In this document: in pieces, positions 18,835 through 27,141 of the stretch | Layout of the letters: each line of letters opens with the position of its first letter | Position numbering within the stretch: the stretch's first letter is position 1 | NCBI RefSeq assembly: GCF_000695685.1 | Contig: NZ_JFFR01000018.1 | Location: forward strand, 1-64,000 | DNA: 64,000 nt | Direction of reading: 5' to 3' | Source of the DNA: Vibrio fortis | Lineage (GTDB): Bacteria; Pseudomonadota; Gammaproteobacteria; Enterobacterales; Vibrionaceae | Translations under genes and position numbers: made by a program | Notes under the pieces: generated by a model | What the model was told of the DNA's origin: nothing | Seen by the model: the letters and a program-made list of their open reading frames with translations, nothing else | Databases searched by the model: none

Positions 18835-19863
18835 ATGGGTATGAAATTGACAATAAATGCAGTATGTCGTGGTTCTCGTATGGGGTTGGGTTTAGCGCTG
18901 TTCGCGGTAGGCGCGTCGTTGTCTGGCCAAGTACACGCGGAATCGGTGCTTTGTGATGCGACTCAAGCCAGCACAGACCAGCTGCCTCAACTAGAAGCTT
19001 CTTGTCCAATCGGTAAAGGGATATGGGGTAGTAAAGCACCCAAAACCCATTCAGAAAGCAATCTATTCTGGGTTCAGTGTGGGCTGCTCAATGACCCACT
19101 GCCATTAGAGAAAGCGAAACCTATCTACAAAAACATCTCGACTAATGTATGGATGAAACCAGAGCAAGGTAACTATCGCTGCTTGATTGGCCCATACTCT
19201 AATTATGCTGATGCACGCAAGGAGCTGCTTCAGGTTCGTAAGGTATCGGGTTACAAAGAAGCCTTCATTCGTATGGTTGATAAATCTCAATCAACTAATG
19301 TAGCACCACTGGCTGCCGCGACTGCAAAAGCGGATAAAGCAGCAGCTCCTAAAGCTCGAGTAGAAGCGCAACCTATTGAGCGTACTGCGGCAAAAGCACC
19401 TGCGACGGCAGCGGTTGCCAAAGCTTCTGCGCCAGCACCTAAGGCTCCTGCTCCTAAAGCTGTAAACAAACCTGCTTCTGAGCCGATGGCAATTCAATCT
19501 CTGCCGGACAATTCGAAAAGCAGCAGTGATGCCGAGGTTGAGGTGCGTTTAACCGCTTCTGTTTCTGGTAAGACTTACTCTGTTCCTTACATTCTTGATG
19601 GCAAACAACAGTTTTACATGGAACAAGGTAAACCTTGGAGTCGCTTAGATTACGACCAAGCACAAAAGACGTGTAATGGTTTGGGCATGGAGCTGTTGAG
19701 TGAAGATGATTGGCAAACCATTTTAGACTCAAAAGTAATGGAACAAAAAGACTGGCCAATGCACCTTCCTTATTGGGGCGCCCAGAAGAAAGGTCTGTTT
19801 ACGAATGGTAATGTCACTCAACTTAAAGGCTCATCACTTCTTAACGTGATGTGTGTGAAGTAA
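18835..19863 (+). CDS. Secreted SPOR-domain protein of unknown function
   Basis: A 342-aa protein with an N-terminal signal peptide ending near VHAES. A SPOR-like region follows at about 70-145 (NLFWVQCGLLNDPLPLEKAKPIYKNI, then NYRCLIGPYSNYADARKELLQVRKV), which in other proteins binds denuded septal peptidoglycan. An Ala/Lys/Pro-rich linker at about 155-225 separates it from a C-terminal domain of about 100 residues (KTYSVPYILDGKQQFYMEQGKPW ... LLNVMCVK) that I do not recognise. GAGGG is 7 nt before the ATG at 18835. A role at the cell envelope or septum is inferred from the SPOR module only. Confidence 0.8.
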   Translation: MGMKLTINAVCRGSRMGLGLALFAVGASLSGQVHAESVLCDATQASTDQLPQLEASCPIGKGIWGSKAPKTHSESNLFWVQCGLLNDPLPLEKAKPIYKNISTNVWMKPEQGNYRCLIGPYSNYADARKELLQVRKVSGYKEAFIRMVDKSQSTNVAPLAAATAKADKAAAPKARVEAQPIERTAAKAPATAAVAKASAPAPKAPAPKAVNKPASEPMAIQSLPDNSKSSSDAEVEVRLTASVSGKTYSVPYILDGKQQFYMEQGKPWSRLDYDQAQKTCNGLGMELLSEDDWQTILDSKVMEQKDWPMHLPYWGAQKKGLFTNGNVTQLKGSSLLNVMCVK

Positions 19864-19910
19864 CTTAAATAGTATTTGGGTTACCGTAAACCAAAAGGTC
19901 CAGATAAAAG

Positions 19911-19936
19911 AAACCCCAGCGATGTGCTGGGGTTTT
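19911..19936. terminator. Bidirectional terminator between converging genes
   Basis: AAACCCCAGC / GCTGGGGTTT with a 5-nt loop and T-rich flank, between the SPOR gene and the first lipoprotein gene. Confidence 0.85.
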
Positions 19937-19955
19937 GGTTTTGAGTTCGTCGAAC

Positions 19956-22181
19956 TTAGTCTTGGATTAGTGGAAGTTTGTCGATCACCTTTTCCATTGA
20001 TTCTTGATCATATGAGTACAGGCCAAACTCCGGAGCTGATACGTAGTTCCATTGTGGTTCCTCGCTCCATTTTACCCCAATGTAGAAATCACCAAACTCA
20101 CGTTGGATGTAGCGGTAGCGTGTCTTGTAATCAGAGTCAGCCCCTGTTTCCTCTAGTACAATTCCTTCACGGCCAAAGCTATCAAGTTCGTAGCTCAGGT
20201 TTCCTGGCGTTTCAAAGCCTGTAGGTTTGATTGACTTGTAGTCGTATGAGTTTTCAGCATATACAAATTGACCAGCAGCATACGTTAGCGGGTAGCCATC
20301 AAGCTCAGGATCGAATTCTTCTCCAGCCTCAACTGTAAGATCGAAGTCAGTGAAACCAGAGATGATTTTTTCAGAAGCTGGCGACGTTTGTGCAAATGTA
20401 GAAGAAGTTGAATCGAGCCAGAATAGTTCGTCTTGATTTACTTTCAAGATGATCTGGTATTCGCCTTCTGCTGGTTTATGTTGATAAAGCATTTCATAGA
20501 TACTGCCTTCTTTATCAATCATTTTTCCATCATTTATTGTCACATCCATACAATCTTTGTCCTGGTGCGACATGTAATCGTTGTGCTTATCTAGCTCGGC
20601 TAACTTAGCAAAAGGTGCATAACTATTACCCCATTGATCAAGTGCGTCACTCATGTTGCCTGAGTAGTTTTCATCGCTATTCGAGCCCCAGCAGAACATT
20701 AGCCCGTGCTCGTCTTTAGCAAGTGATGCGTAGCCGATTTCACCGTCATTGTCGGCAAAGCTACCCATTTTCCACTCTTGGTTATTGAAGTGTGCTTCTG
20801 TAAATCCGAGTTCTGGTACTGGTGGTTCAACAGGAGCTCCTTCTAATACGTGAGGCATTAGAAATAAGGCATCTTCTGAATAAGCGTTGTCATTATCTCG
20901 AACGCTAATTGTTAGTTTGCCATGTTGATTCCATGATGTAGTTGGAGTGCCATGGATCGTGACGAGCATGTTTTCTCTATCTGTATCAACAGAAAGCCCA
21001 TCAACAACACCACCTAAACCAACTCTAACCCCCTCAATCGAGCCATCTTCATCCTTAAATAGATGACTGATATTGAGAGTTTGAGAGAAAGCCTCACCTT
21101 CTTGTAAGTACCATGTCTCTACCTCTTCCTTCTGAATACGGGCTTCTTCATCTTTATTTAGAACAGGTGCTGTATTTTCCGCTTCAATCGTTACTTTGAG
21201 GTTAAGCGGGTAAGAGAGTGATTGGTGTTCATCTTTCGCGAATATTTGGTAATTGAACTCACCAACGGCTTCAGGGGTTCCACTGATGATCCCTGATACG
21301 TTATCAATGACTAGACCGTTTAACTTTCCTGTCAGCTCTTTGAGTTCATAAGTTAGAACATCATCTTCGGCATCGCTAAAATTTTGTGATGCATTGATAG
21401 GAGCCCAAGCATCTCCTTTGACCATTACAATAGGATCCAGCTGACCATTAGCTTGGTCATGCACTGGGCGAGAGTTTGGTGTGACAATTGGAGCACCACC
21501 ATCTTCTGGAACCTCCACTACGGGAGAGAAGTCTTCTAGGCTCTCTGTAGGATCGTCGATAACTTTTTTGGTCTCTTCTGCAACAGCATTGGTTAGCTGC
21601 AGCTGTTGTTCCACTGAGATATTTGAGTTATCAACCAATGTTTCACCGATGACGTTAAGTGCTTCGGCTTCTTGTGAATCGTCAGCAATGTAGTCACCAA
21701 AAATAAGTTCATTTGAAGCTTCAAGCCCTGATGCAGTGACAGAATCCACCACATTTTCTTGTGCTTGCTCTAGAGTTAGGCTGCTATTAGCTTCCATTTG
21801 CTCAACAACCATATTGGTCATTGGGCTAATAACGGTAGCGCCTGCTGTAGCTGCTAGGTCGAAGTTGGATGTTACTAAACCACGAGTTTTATCGATTGTT
21901 TGGCCGGCAATAGCTTTAATGAAAATGGCCTTGTCTTTGTACTCATTTGGAAGAGTAATCTCACCGTTTGCATTGGTGTTGCTATCAAGCTGTTTGTCTT
22001 CTGAGTCCAGTTTTAAGTTGTCGTTAGTATCAACCCAAACTTGTGCATTCTCTAAATAGCCATCGATAGCTGTAATCACAATGCCGCCTGGTGTCGCTCC
22101 ATCTGACGAGCCACCGTCTGAACCGCCACAACCTGATAGTGCAATTGCCACTGACGCTGCTAGTAAACTAACCTTCTTCAT
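19956..22181 (-). CDS. Large lipoprotein with cadherin-like/putative-Ig repeats, paralogue 1
   Basis: A 741-aa lipoprotein. The signal peptide ends in lipobox ALSGC with Cys18, followed by a Gly/Ser/Asp-rich linker. Residues about 33-110 resemble a carboxypeptidase-regulatory-like fold (GIVITAIDGYLENAQVWVDTN). Two cadherin-like/He_PIG-type modules follow (FSDAEDDVLTYELKEL...GLVIDNVSGIISGTP, and HLFKDEDGSIEGVRV...). The C-terminal ~270 residues are shared only with the next gene. The start is set by comparison with the paralogue and by AAGGA 8 nt upstream; an ATG 9 nt earlier abuts the SD. It is preceded by the same promoter-like motif as the paralogue. Function unknown; probably envelope-attached and facing the periplasm or surface. 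Confidence 0.85.
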   Translation of the reverse strand: MKKVSLLAASVAIALSGCGGSDGGSSDGATPGGIVITAIDGYLENAQVWVDTNDNLKLDSEDKQLDSNTNANGEITLPNEYKDKAIFIKAIAGQTIDKTRGLVTSNFDLAATAGATVISPMTNMVVEQMEANSSLTLEQAQENVVDSVTASGLEASNELIFGDYIADDSQEAEALNVIGETLVDNSNISVEQQLQLTNAVAEETKKVIDDPTESLEDFSPVVEVPEDGGAPIVTPNSRPVHDQANGQLDPIVMVKGDAWAPINASQNFSDAEDDVLTYELKELTGKLNGLVIDNVSGIISGTPEAVGEFNYQIFAKDEHQSLSYPLNLKVTIEAENTAPVLNKDEEARIQKEEVETWYLQEGEAFSQTLNISHLFKDEDGSIEGVRVGLGGVVDGLSVDTDRENMLVTIHGTPTTSWNQHGKLTISVRDNDNAYSEDALFLMPHVLEGAPVEPPVPELGFTEAHFNNQEWKMGSFADNDGEIGYASLAKDEHGLMFCWGSNSDENYSGNMSDALDQWGNSYAPFAKLAELDKHNDYMSHQDKDCMDVTINDGKMIDKEGSIYEMLYQHKPAEGEYQIILKVNQDELFWLDSTSSTFAQTSPASEKIISGFTDFDLTVEAGEEFDPELDGYPLTYAAGQFVYAENSYDYKSIKPTGFETPGNLSYELDSFGREGIVLEETGADSDYKTRYRYIQREFGDFYIGVKWSEEPQWNYVSAPEFGLYSYDQESMEKVIDKLPLIQD

Positions 22182-22275
22182 TCTTTTCATCCTTACCGAG
22201 TGAAATCTGTACTTATTTGAAGTGATTTATAAAAACTGGCAAGGTTTTACAGTGTAGGAGACTGTGGTTCAAGAT

Positions 22276-22301
22276 ACGGAAAATAAGGAAAAAACCGTAA
22301 A
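22276..22301 (-). promoter_or_regulatory. Putative ECF-sigma promoter of lipoprotein paralogue 1
   Basis: On the minus strand: TTTACGG-N16-CGT, then ATC-TTGAA, 95 nt before the chosen ATG. The same layout is found before paralogue 2. CGT is a common -10 core of ECF-sigma promoters. Assignment to the nearby EcfP-like factor is inference. Confidence 0.5.
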
Positions 22302-22382
22302 GAATCTGAGAAAAAGTGGATTAAACATGGGGTGATTTTTGAGGTGAATCTGTTGTGAGTGTTTGTATTTACTGAATGAATA

Positions 22383-22404
22383 AAGCCCCGCAAGAGCGAG
22401 GCTA
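22383..22404 (-). terminator. Terminator of lipoprotein paralogue 2
   Basis: On the minus strand AGCCTCGC / GCGGGGCT with a 4-nt loop, followed by TTTATT, about 20 nt past the stop codon. One stem position is mismatched. Confidence 0.6.
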
Positions 22405-22425
22405 TATATTAGATAGGGGAGTTAG

Positions 22426-24717
22426 TTATTTGCCCCAAGCATCGTGGATGCGTTTGATAGTTTCTTCTTGATCTGACTTGATAAAGAAAAAGCCGTTGTC
22501 ATCATGGCCGTAACCGTATTGTGCATCTTTATTATGGTCACCAACACCAATAGTTAGTTCACCAAAGTCGCGGTAATTAAAGTAGCGACGAGTTACTACA
22601 CAATCACAGTCGTCGTTGTCTTCAACTAGACCTAGGTATGGATTGATCAATGTGTTGTCGTAATCATCAACATTCTCACCAACAAGCCAGTTACTTGTCC
22701 AATCTTCACCTGGTTCGGTGATTGGTGTTGCTGCGTAAGTGCCTTCTGCAAGGTTCTCAGCATTCTTACCTGTCATTGAGTAAGTAAACTTATCGAGTAG
22801 AGGATAAAGAACGTTGTATTTACCTTGGTCATCAACAAGTAGATATTCATCAAGCGTTACATCAACAGTCATGTCGTTTTGGCTTGGGTAAGAGAATGAG
22901 TTGTAGTTAACACCATTCTCTACTTCTGTTGAATCCATCCAAAACAATTCTTTATGGCCGTTAGATTCCTCGACTAGCATCACAATCTGATAGTCACCAT
23001 CTATGGTCACATTCTGGTAAGTCATTGTCGCAGTATCGGTACCTGAGTCTCCTGGAAGGTCAATCGTACCGTTGGCATTTAATGTAACCGAGGAGCAGTC
23101 AGTATCCTTGAGTAGGTTATCACGACCAAGATCCCAGTAGTTATGCTGCATGTTGTCTAGCGTGCTTAACCAGTCTTCACGACTAAGAGTTGAGAAGTCA
23201 CTTGAGTCATCTGTTGCAAAACATAGTTCATTCTGGCCGTTGTTCACACGTAGAGATGCAAATGCTACCTCTGCATCACCGTAGTCAAAGCTACCCATTT
23301 GCCATACGCCACCTTTATCGAAGTGTGCTTGAGTGAAGCCTAGCTCTGGTTGTGGTGGTTTTACTGGGGTACCTTCTAATACTTCAGGTAGGCTGAATGG
23401 TACATAAATAGCTTCACCATCATTATCGACACCACCAACCTCAAACGAGCCGCCTGATGGATATGCTTTTGTTGGAGTACCTGAAATAGTGATGATTGAG
23501 TTTGTGCTCTCTTTTGGAGATATCGTTAGTCCTTCAACGGATAACGCGCCAGCACGGAACTTGACGATATTACCGTCGGCATCTTTGAATAGGCTTGCGA
23601 CGTCCAGAGTTTGCTCAAAGACCTCACCTTGTTGTAGCTGCCATTGATCAACGATGGATTGAAGTCTTAAGAACTCTTCATTATCGACTGTTGGAGCTAA
23701 GTTCTCAGCCAACTTAATGACCTTAAGATTCAGCGGGTATGACAATGCACCATGCTCATCTTTTGCGAAGATTTGGTAATCGTAGGTGCCGGCTTTAGTA
23801 AGGTCGCCACTGATAATGCCTGTGTTGCTATCGATGACTAGTCCGTTGAGATCGTTAGCGAGCTCTTTGAGTTCGAACGTTAATGTATCGCCTTCCGCAT
23901 CTTGGAAAAGAGTAGAAGCATCTAGGTCTAACCAAGCGTCTGAAGGAGCGAGAGTAATGTCTTTCAATACACCATTTTCACTATCCACTGGACGAGAGTT
24001 CGGCGTCACAGTGATAGGGCTATTATCTGCAGGAATATTTACGATAGGCGAGAAATCATCCAGATTTTCTTCACTGACAATGATTGCTTGAGCTTCTACA
24101 GCAACAAGGTTAGTCAGTTCTAGTTGTTCTTCGACAGTTAAGCCTGAGTTATCAACCAGTGTTTCACCGATAGCGTTTAGTGCTTTTGCTTCCTCAGTGC
24201 CATCTGTAATGTAGTCACCAAAGATAAGCTCTTGAGATGCTGTTAGACCTGAGTCTGTCACTGACTTCACAACTTTCTCTTCTGCTTGCTCTTGAGTCAG
24301 TTCAGTACCAGCAGCTTTTGCTGCTTCAAGTTGTTCAATGACCATATTTGTCATTGGGTTGATGATGGTTGAACCCGCAGTTGTTGCTAGTTCAAAGCCG
24401 CCTGGAACTGTAACTAGACCGCGTGTTTTATCGATTGTTTTATTTTCGATTGCTTTGATAAATACAACGCTGTCTTTGTGCTCATTTGGTAGGGTGAATT
24501 GACCATTTTCATCTGTTGAGCCAACCTTTGTATCCTGATTAATATCAAGCTTAAGATCGCCATCTGTATCAACCCAAACCTCAGCTTGTTGCAAGTAACC
24601 ATCGATAGCGGTAATTACAACACCACCTGGAGTTGCACCAGAGCTATCACCATCTGAGCCACCACAACCTGTTAGAGCGAAAGCCACTGACGCTGCTAGT
24701 AAACTAACTTTTTTCAT
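22426..24717 (-). CDS. Large lipoprotein with cadherin-like/putative-Ig repeats, paralogue 2
   Basis: A 763-aa paralogue of the neighbouring lipoprotein, matching from the signal peptide (MKKVSLLAASVAFALTGC, lipid Cys18) through GGVVITAIDGYLQQAEVWVDTDGDLKLD, the helical segment TNMVIEQLEAAKAAGTELTQEQAEEKVV, the two cadherin-like modules and the link PELGFTQAHFD. The C-terminal third has diverged and includes a DCDCVV cysteine pair. AAAGGA lies 6 nt before the ATG at 24717. Tandem duplication is clear. Both are large, secreted and sit downstream of the sigma/kinase operon. Function unknown. Confidence 0.85.
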   Translation of the reverse strand: MKKVSLLAASVAFALTGCGGSDGDSSGATPGGVVITAIDGYLQQAEVWVDTDGDLKLDINQDTKVGSTDENGQFTLPNEHKDSVVFIKAIENKTIDKTRGLVTVPGGFELATTAGSTIINPMTNMVIEQLEAAKAAGTELTQEQAEEKVVKSVTDSGLTASQELIFGDYITDGTEEAKALNAIGETLVDNSGLTVEEQLELTNLVAVEAQAIIVSEENLDDFSPIVNIPADNSPITVTPNSRPVDSENGVLKDITLAPSDAWLDLDASTLFQDAEGDTLTFELKELANDLNGLVIDSNTGIISGDLTKAGTYDYQIFAKDEHGALSYPLNLKVIKLAENLAPTVDNEEFLRLQSIVDQWQLQQGEVFEQTLDVASLFKDADGNIVKFRAGALSVEGLTISPKESTNSIITISGTPTKAYPSGGSFEVGGVDNDGEAIYVPFSLPEVLEGTPVKPPQPELGFTQAHFDKGGVWQMGSFDYGDAEVAFASLRVNNGQNELCFATDDSSDFSTLSREDWLSTLDNMQHNYWDLGRDNLLKDTDCSSVTLNANGTIDLPGDSGTDTATMTYQNVTIDGDYQIVMLVEESNGHKELFWMDSTEVENGVNYNSFSYPSQNDMTVDVTLDEYLLVDDQGKYNVLYPLLDKFTYSMTGKNAENLAEGTYAATPITEPGEDWTSNWLVGENVDDYDNTLINPYLGLVEDNDDCDCVVTRRYFNYRDFGELTIGVGDHNKDAQYGYGHDDNGFFFIKSDQEETIKRIHDAWGK

Positions 24718-24824
24718 TTCATATCCTTTGTAGAGAGCTCTAGCCAAGCCCTATTTGTTTCATTTTCTGATGCTTATATTAGTTGGGTGAATGTTTTACT
24801 TGGGATTAATCGCTTTTTCAACGC

Positions 24825-24850
24825 ACGTAAAAGCAGAAAAAAACCGTAAA
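24825..24850 (-). promoter_or_regulatory. Putative ECF-sigma promoter of lipoprotein paralogue 2
   Basis: On the minus strand: TTTACGG-N16-CGT, then GCG-TTGAA, 108 nt before the ATG. It shares both blocks and the exact 16-bp spacing with the site before paralogue 1, while flanking sequence differs. Confidence 0.5.
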
Positions 24851-25016
24851 ATTTATTTAATTTTTATTTGAAAAATTGGCGTTGGAAATGTCGTATATGG
24901 AACAACGCTAGAAGGAAGTCATTTAGCAGGAGATGAAATCGTGTGTGGTTGCACGCCACACTACCTGAAGCCGACACCTATACATTCAGTACCGGCTTGC
25001 AGGCGTTGTGGAGCTT

Positions 25017-26567
25017 TTAAGCGTTAGGGTCTAGATATCGAACATTGAGTTTTATCTCTTCAACCTTATGACGCCACTCTTTCTTGGGGCGGAGTATGAT
25101 GCTAAATACTTCGCCATGTTTAAATTCATCGAATCCTAAGAAATCGACATCAAAGTAAGAGTACTGAAGATGGCCCAAGGGTTGCTCTCCACATTCGATA
25201 GGTTCGAAGTTTTCGCCGATGGTTTGACCAATGATGTCGCCGTATACCCCTTGCCCGCCAACTGAGTAGTGATCAAACTTACTGAGCAAATCTTCACAAA
25301 CAACTGTTGTGTTGTAAGACTGCACATTTAAGTCGCCATCCATCTCATCAGGCCAAGCTGGGTTACCGAGTTGATAGTTACTAATATGCATGCCATACCA
25401 GCCTAGATAGTAGTGACCATCGTTAGCTAAATACATATAGTTGAGTGGTGTTAGCTGCAGTGCTTCTAATCCTGTCACAGTGTTTATACGTTGTTCTATT
25501 TGCGCTTTCGAGGCCACCGTATAGGTTTCATACTCACTGCCCATTTTGACTTGCGTCACATGAGCGGTCGTGAAGGTAGGGTGACTCGGATAGGTCTCCA
25601 ATATTTTCCAGCGCATGTCGGTGTCAAAAATAGACTGATTACTAGAGACAACCAAGGTATTGCCATCAACATGATACCCTCCAACTTTACGCAGATCGTG
25701 CTCGTTCGGGCAGGTGGTTAAGTTGCTTGAAGAGGCAAAGAACACTTCGTCATTAATGAACTTAAACGCCTCGCAGTAGACCTTTTCATAGTTGTACGTC
25801 TTACCAGCAAATTGGTGGTTGGTTTCTAGTCGATACCAAGTTTCACCGATCAAAGGGTGTAAGCCATCTTCCTCTAAACCTGAAGACATGGATGGGAGTG
25901 AAAAGCTGGTGCTCACCCAGGCATTCTCTTCCGAGCCGTGATAATCATCTTTAGCGCGAGCAATCAGCTGAGTGGGCGCTTCTCCAACTTTTGGGGTGCC
26001 TTGGACACTCGTTCTACCACCGAGATTTGAAACAGAAAATTTCGGATGATTGACAGCAATCTGTGTCGTCAGCAAGTCACCATCAGGGTCTTCAAATAGA
26101 CCGGTAACATCAATCGAGTAGTTAATCGGAGAGTTTTCGGTAAAGGACCATTGATTGATTTCATGTTGAATACTCTGCTGTACTGCTGAGTTGACTTGTG
26201 GTTTCTGGTTGCGATCGGCGCGCTCTTTGTCGTCAGCGACAATCAAGGTTTCGGTATCGCTGTAAAATTTCTCAGCTGGGTCCTCAAATCGATCTGTTTG
26301 GCTTTCGAAAGTAGCTGCTGGGAATGAAACTTCTGACAGGGTTGGCTCGGCTTTGCTTTTTATCAGTGTCGTTGATGAGGTACGATTTTGCGTAGGCTGA
26401 GCGTTCACGGCGGTCTGCGCGCCTACAGCGGCAGTTTGTTTGACTGAGAGTAATGAGTCACCTCCTATTAGACGGGGTGCATTCACTTCTTCAGAAGCAA
26501 GCCAAGGTGGCAGCAGAGCGAAGGCTCCGCAGCCAGAAACAACCAAGAAACAGAGGCGCTTTTTCAT
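25017..26567 (-). CDS. Secreted cadherin-like protein of the sigma/kinase operon
   Basis: A 516-aa protein, last gene of the kinase-sigma operon, starting one base after the sigma factor stop. The N-terminus (MKKRLCFLVVSGCGAFALLPPWLASEE) is a signal sequence; VVSGC could serve as a lipobox with Cys13, so it may be a lipoprotein. A disordered Thr/Ser-rich stretch covers about 40-125. One cadherin-like module lies at about 135-215 (WSFTENSPINYSIDVTGLFEDPDGDLL), related to the modules of the two downstream lipoproteins. The C-terminal ~280 residues, with several Cys and Tyr/Trp-rich segments, are not recognised. Confidence 0.82.
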   Translation of the reverse strand: MKKRLCFLVVSGCGAFALLPPWLASEEVNAPRLIGGDSLLSVKQTAAVGAQTAVNAQPTQNRTSSTTLIKSKAEPTLSEVSFPAATFESQTDRFEDPAEKFYSDTETLIVADDKERADRNQKPQVNSAVQQSIQHEINQWSFTENSPINYSIDVTGLFEDPDGDLLTTQIAVNHPKFSVSNLGGRTSVQGTPKVGEAPTQLIARAKDDYHGSEENAWVSTSFSLPSMSSGLEEDGLHPLIGETWYRLETNHQFAGKTYNYEKVYCEAFKFINDEVFFASSSNLTTCPNEHDLRKVGGYHVDGNTLVVSSNQSIFDTDMRWKILETYPSHPTFTTAHVTQVKMGSEYETYTVASKAQIEQRINTVTGLEALQLTPLNYMYLANDGHYYLGWYGMHISNYQLGNPAWPDEMDGDLNVQSYNTTVVCEDLLSKFDHYSVGGQGVYGDIIGQTIGENFEPIECGEQPLGHLQYSYFDVDFLGFDEFKHGEVFSIILRPKKEWRHKVEEIKLNVRYLDPNA

Positions 26568-26568
26568 G

Positions 26569-27141
26569 TTAAACCAGTTTGCTTTGCAACCAACAACGGG
26601 AGAATTTGAGGTCTTTCTCGATCAAGCTTGCGCTGCACTCAAGTAGCTCGCTGATCTCACGGTTTCTCATGCCCATTAGATACTTGAGCTTTAGCGCCTG
26701 AGATTGACGAGGGTAGTGAATGCTAAAATTATCAATGGCTTTGTCCATCATCATGAACTGCTCAAACTTGTCGCCATCTTGGTCGCTAATCATGGTCATT
26801 TGCTGACGTTTTTGCGCCTGTAGGTGGCGAGCGTTATCGATAAGAATCTGGCGCATCACCTTAGCTGCCATCAAAAAGAAATCTTTTTTGTTCTCGATCG
26901 ATTGCAGGTCTGAAGACGATATCTTCAGATAGGCATCGTGAATTAACGCTGTGGTGCTGTTCATGCTGTCGCTCAGCACTTGGTTATCGGTGCCGTACTT
27001 CTGTGCGCTACGAGTACGCTCCTGTTGAGCGATCTGACGAAGCTGTAAGTAAGCGAATTGATACAAGTCTGCTTCGGCGCTTTTGTCGCCGGATTGCCAC
27101 TGATGGATGATCTGTGTGATATCTGGAGTTGCAGTTGCCAT
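26569..27141 (-). CDS. ecfP: ECF-like sigma factor, EcfP type, lacking the acidic RNAP-contact residues
   Basis: A 190-aa sigma-70 family ECF factor. Sigma-2 lies at about 10-105 and sigma-4 at about 130-188 (GMRNREISELLECSASLIEKDLKFSR). Where typical ECF factors have acidic residues before the LVQDTF motif, this one reads DSMNSTTALIHDAYLK, with Ser62-Thr63-Thr64. In V. parahaemolyticus EcfP, phosphorylation of Thr63 by the kinase PknT supplies the missing negative charge and turns on polymyxin-resistance genes; Thr is at exactly position 63 here. The start codon overlaps the upstream stop (TAATG). No anti-sigma gene is adjacent, in keeping with kinase control. Confidence 0.88.
   Translation of the reverse strand: MATATPDITQIIHQWQSGDKSAEADLYQFAYLQLRQIAQQERTRSAQKYGTDNQVLSDSMNSTTALIHDAYLKISSSDLQSIENKKDFFLMAAKVMRQILIDNARHLQAQKRQQMTMISDQDGDKFEQFMMMDKAIDNFSIHYPRQSQALKLKYLMGMRNREISELLECSASLIEKDLKFSRCWLQSKLV

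Noticed and set aside
24942..25016. Terminator after the 516-aa secreted protein (GTGTGG/CCACAC and AAGCCG/CGGCTT pairs).
   Set aside because: Stems are short with large loops and no T-run follows on the minus strand; end of the operon transcript is unclear.
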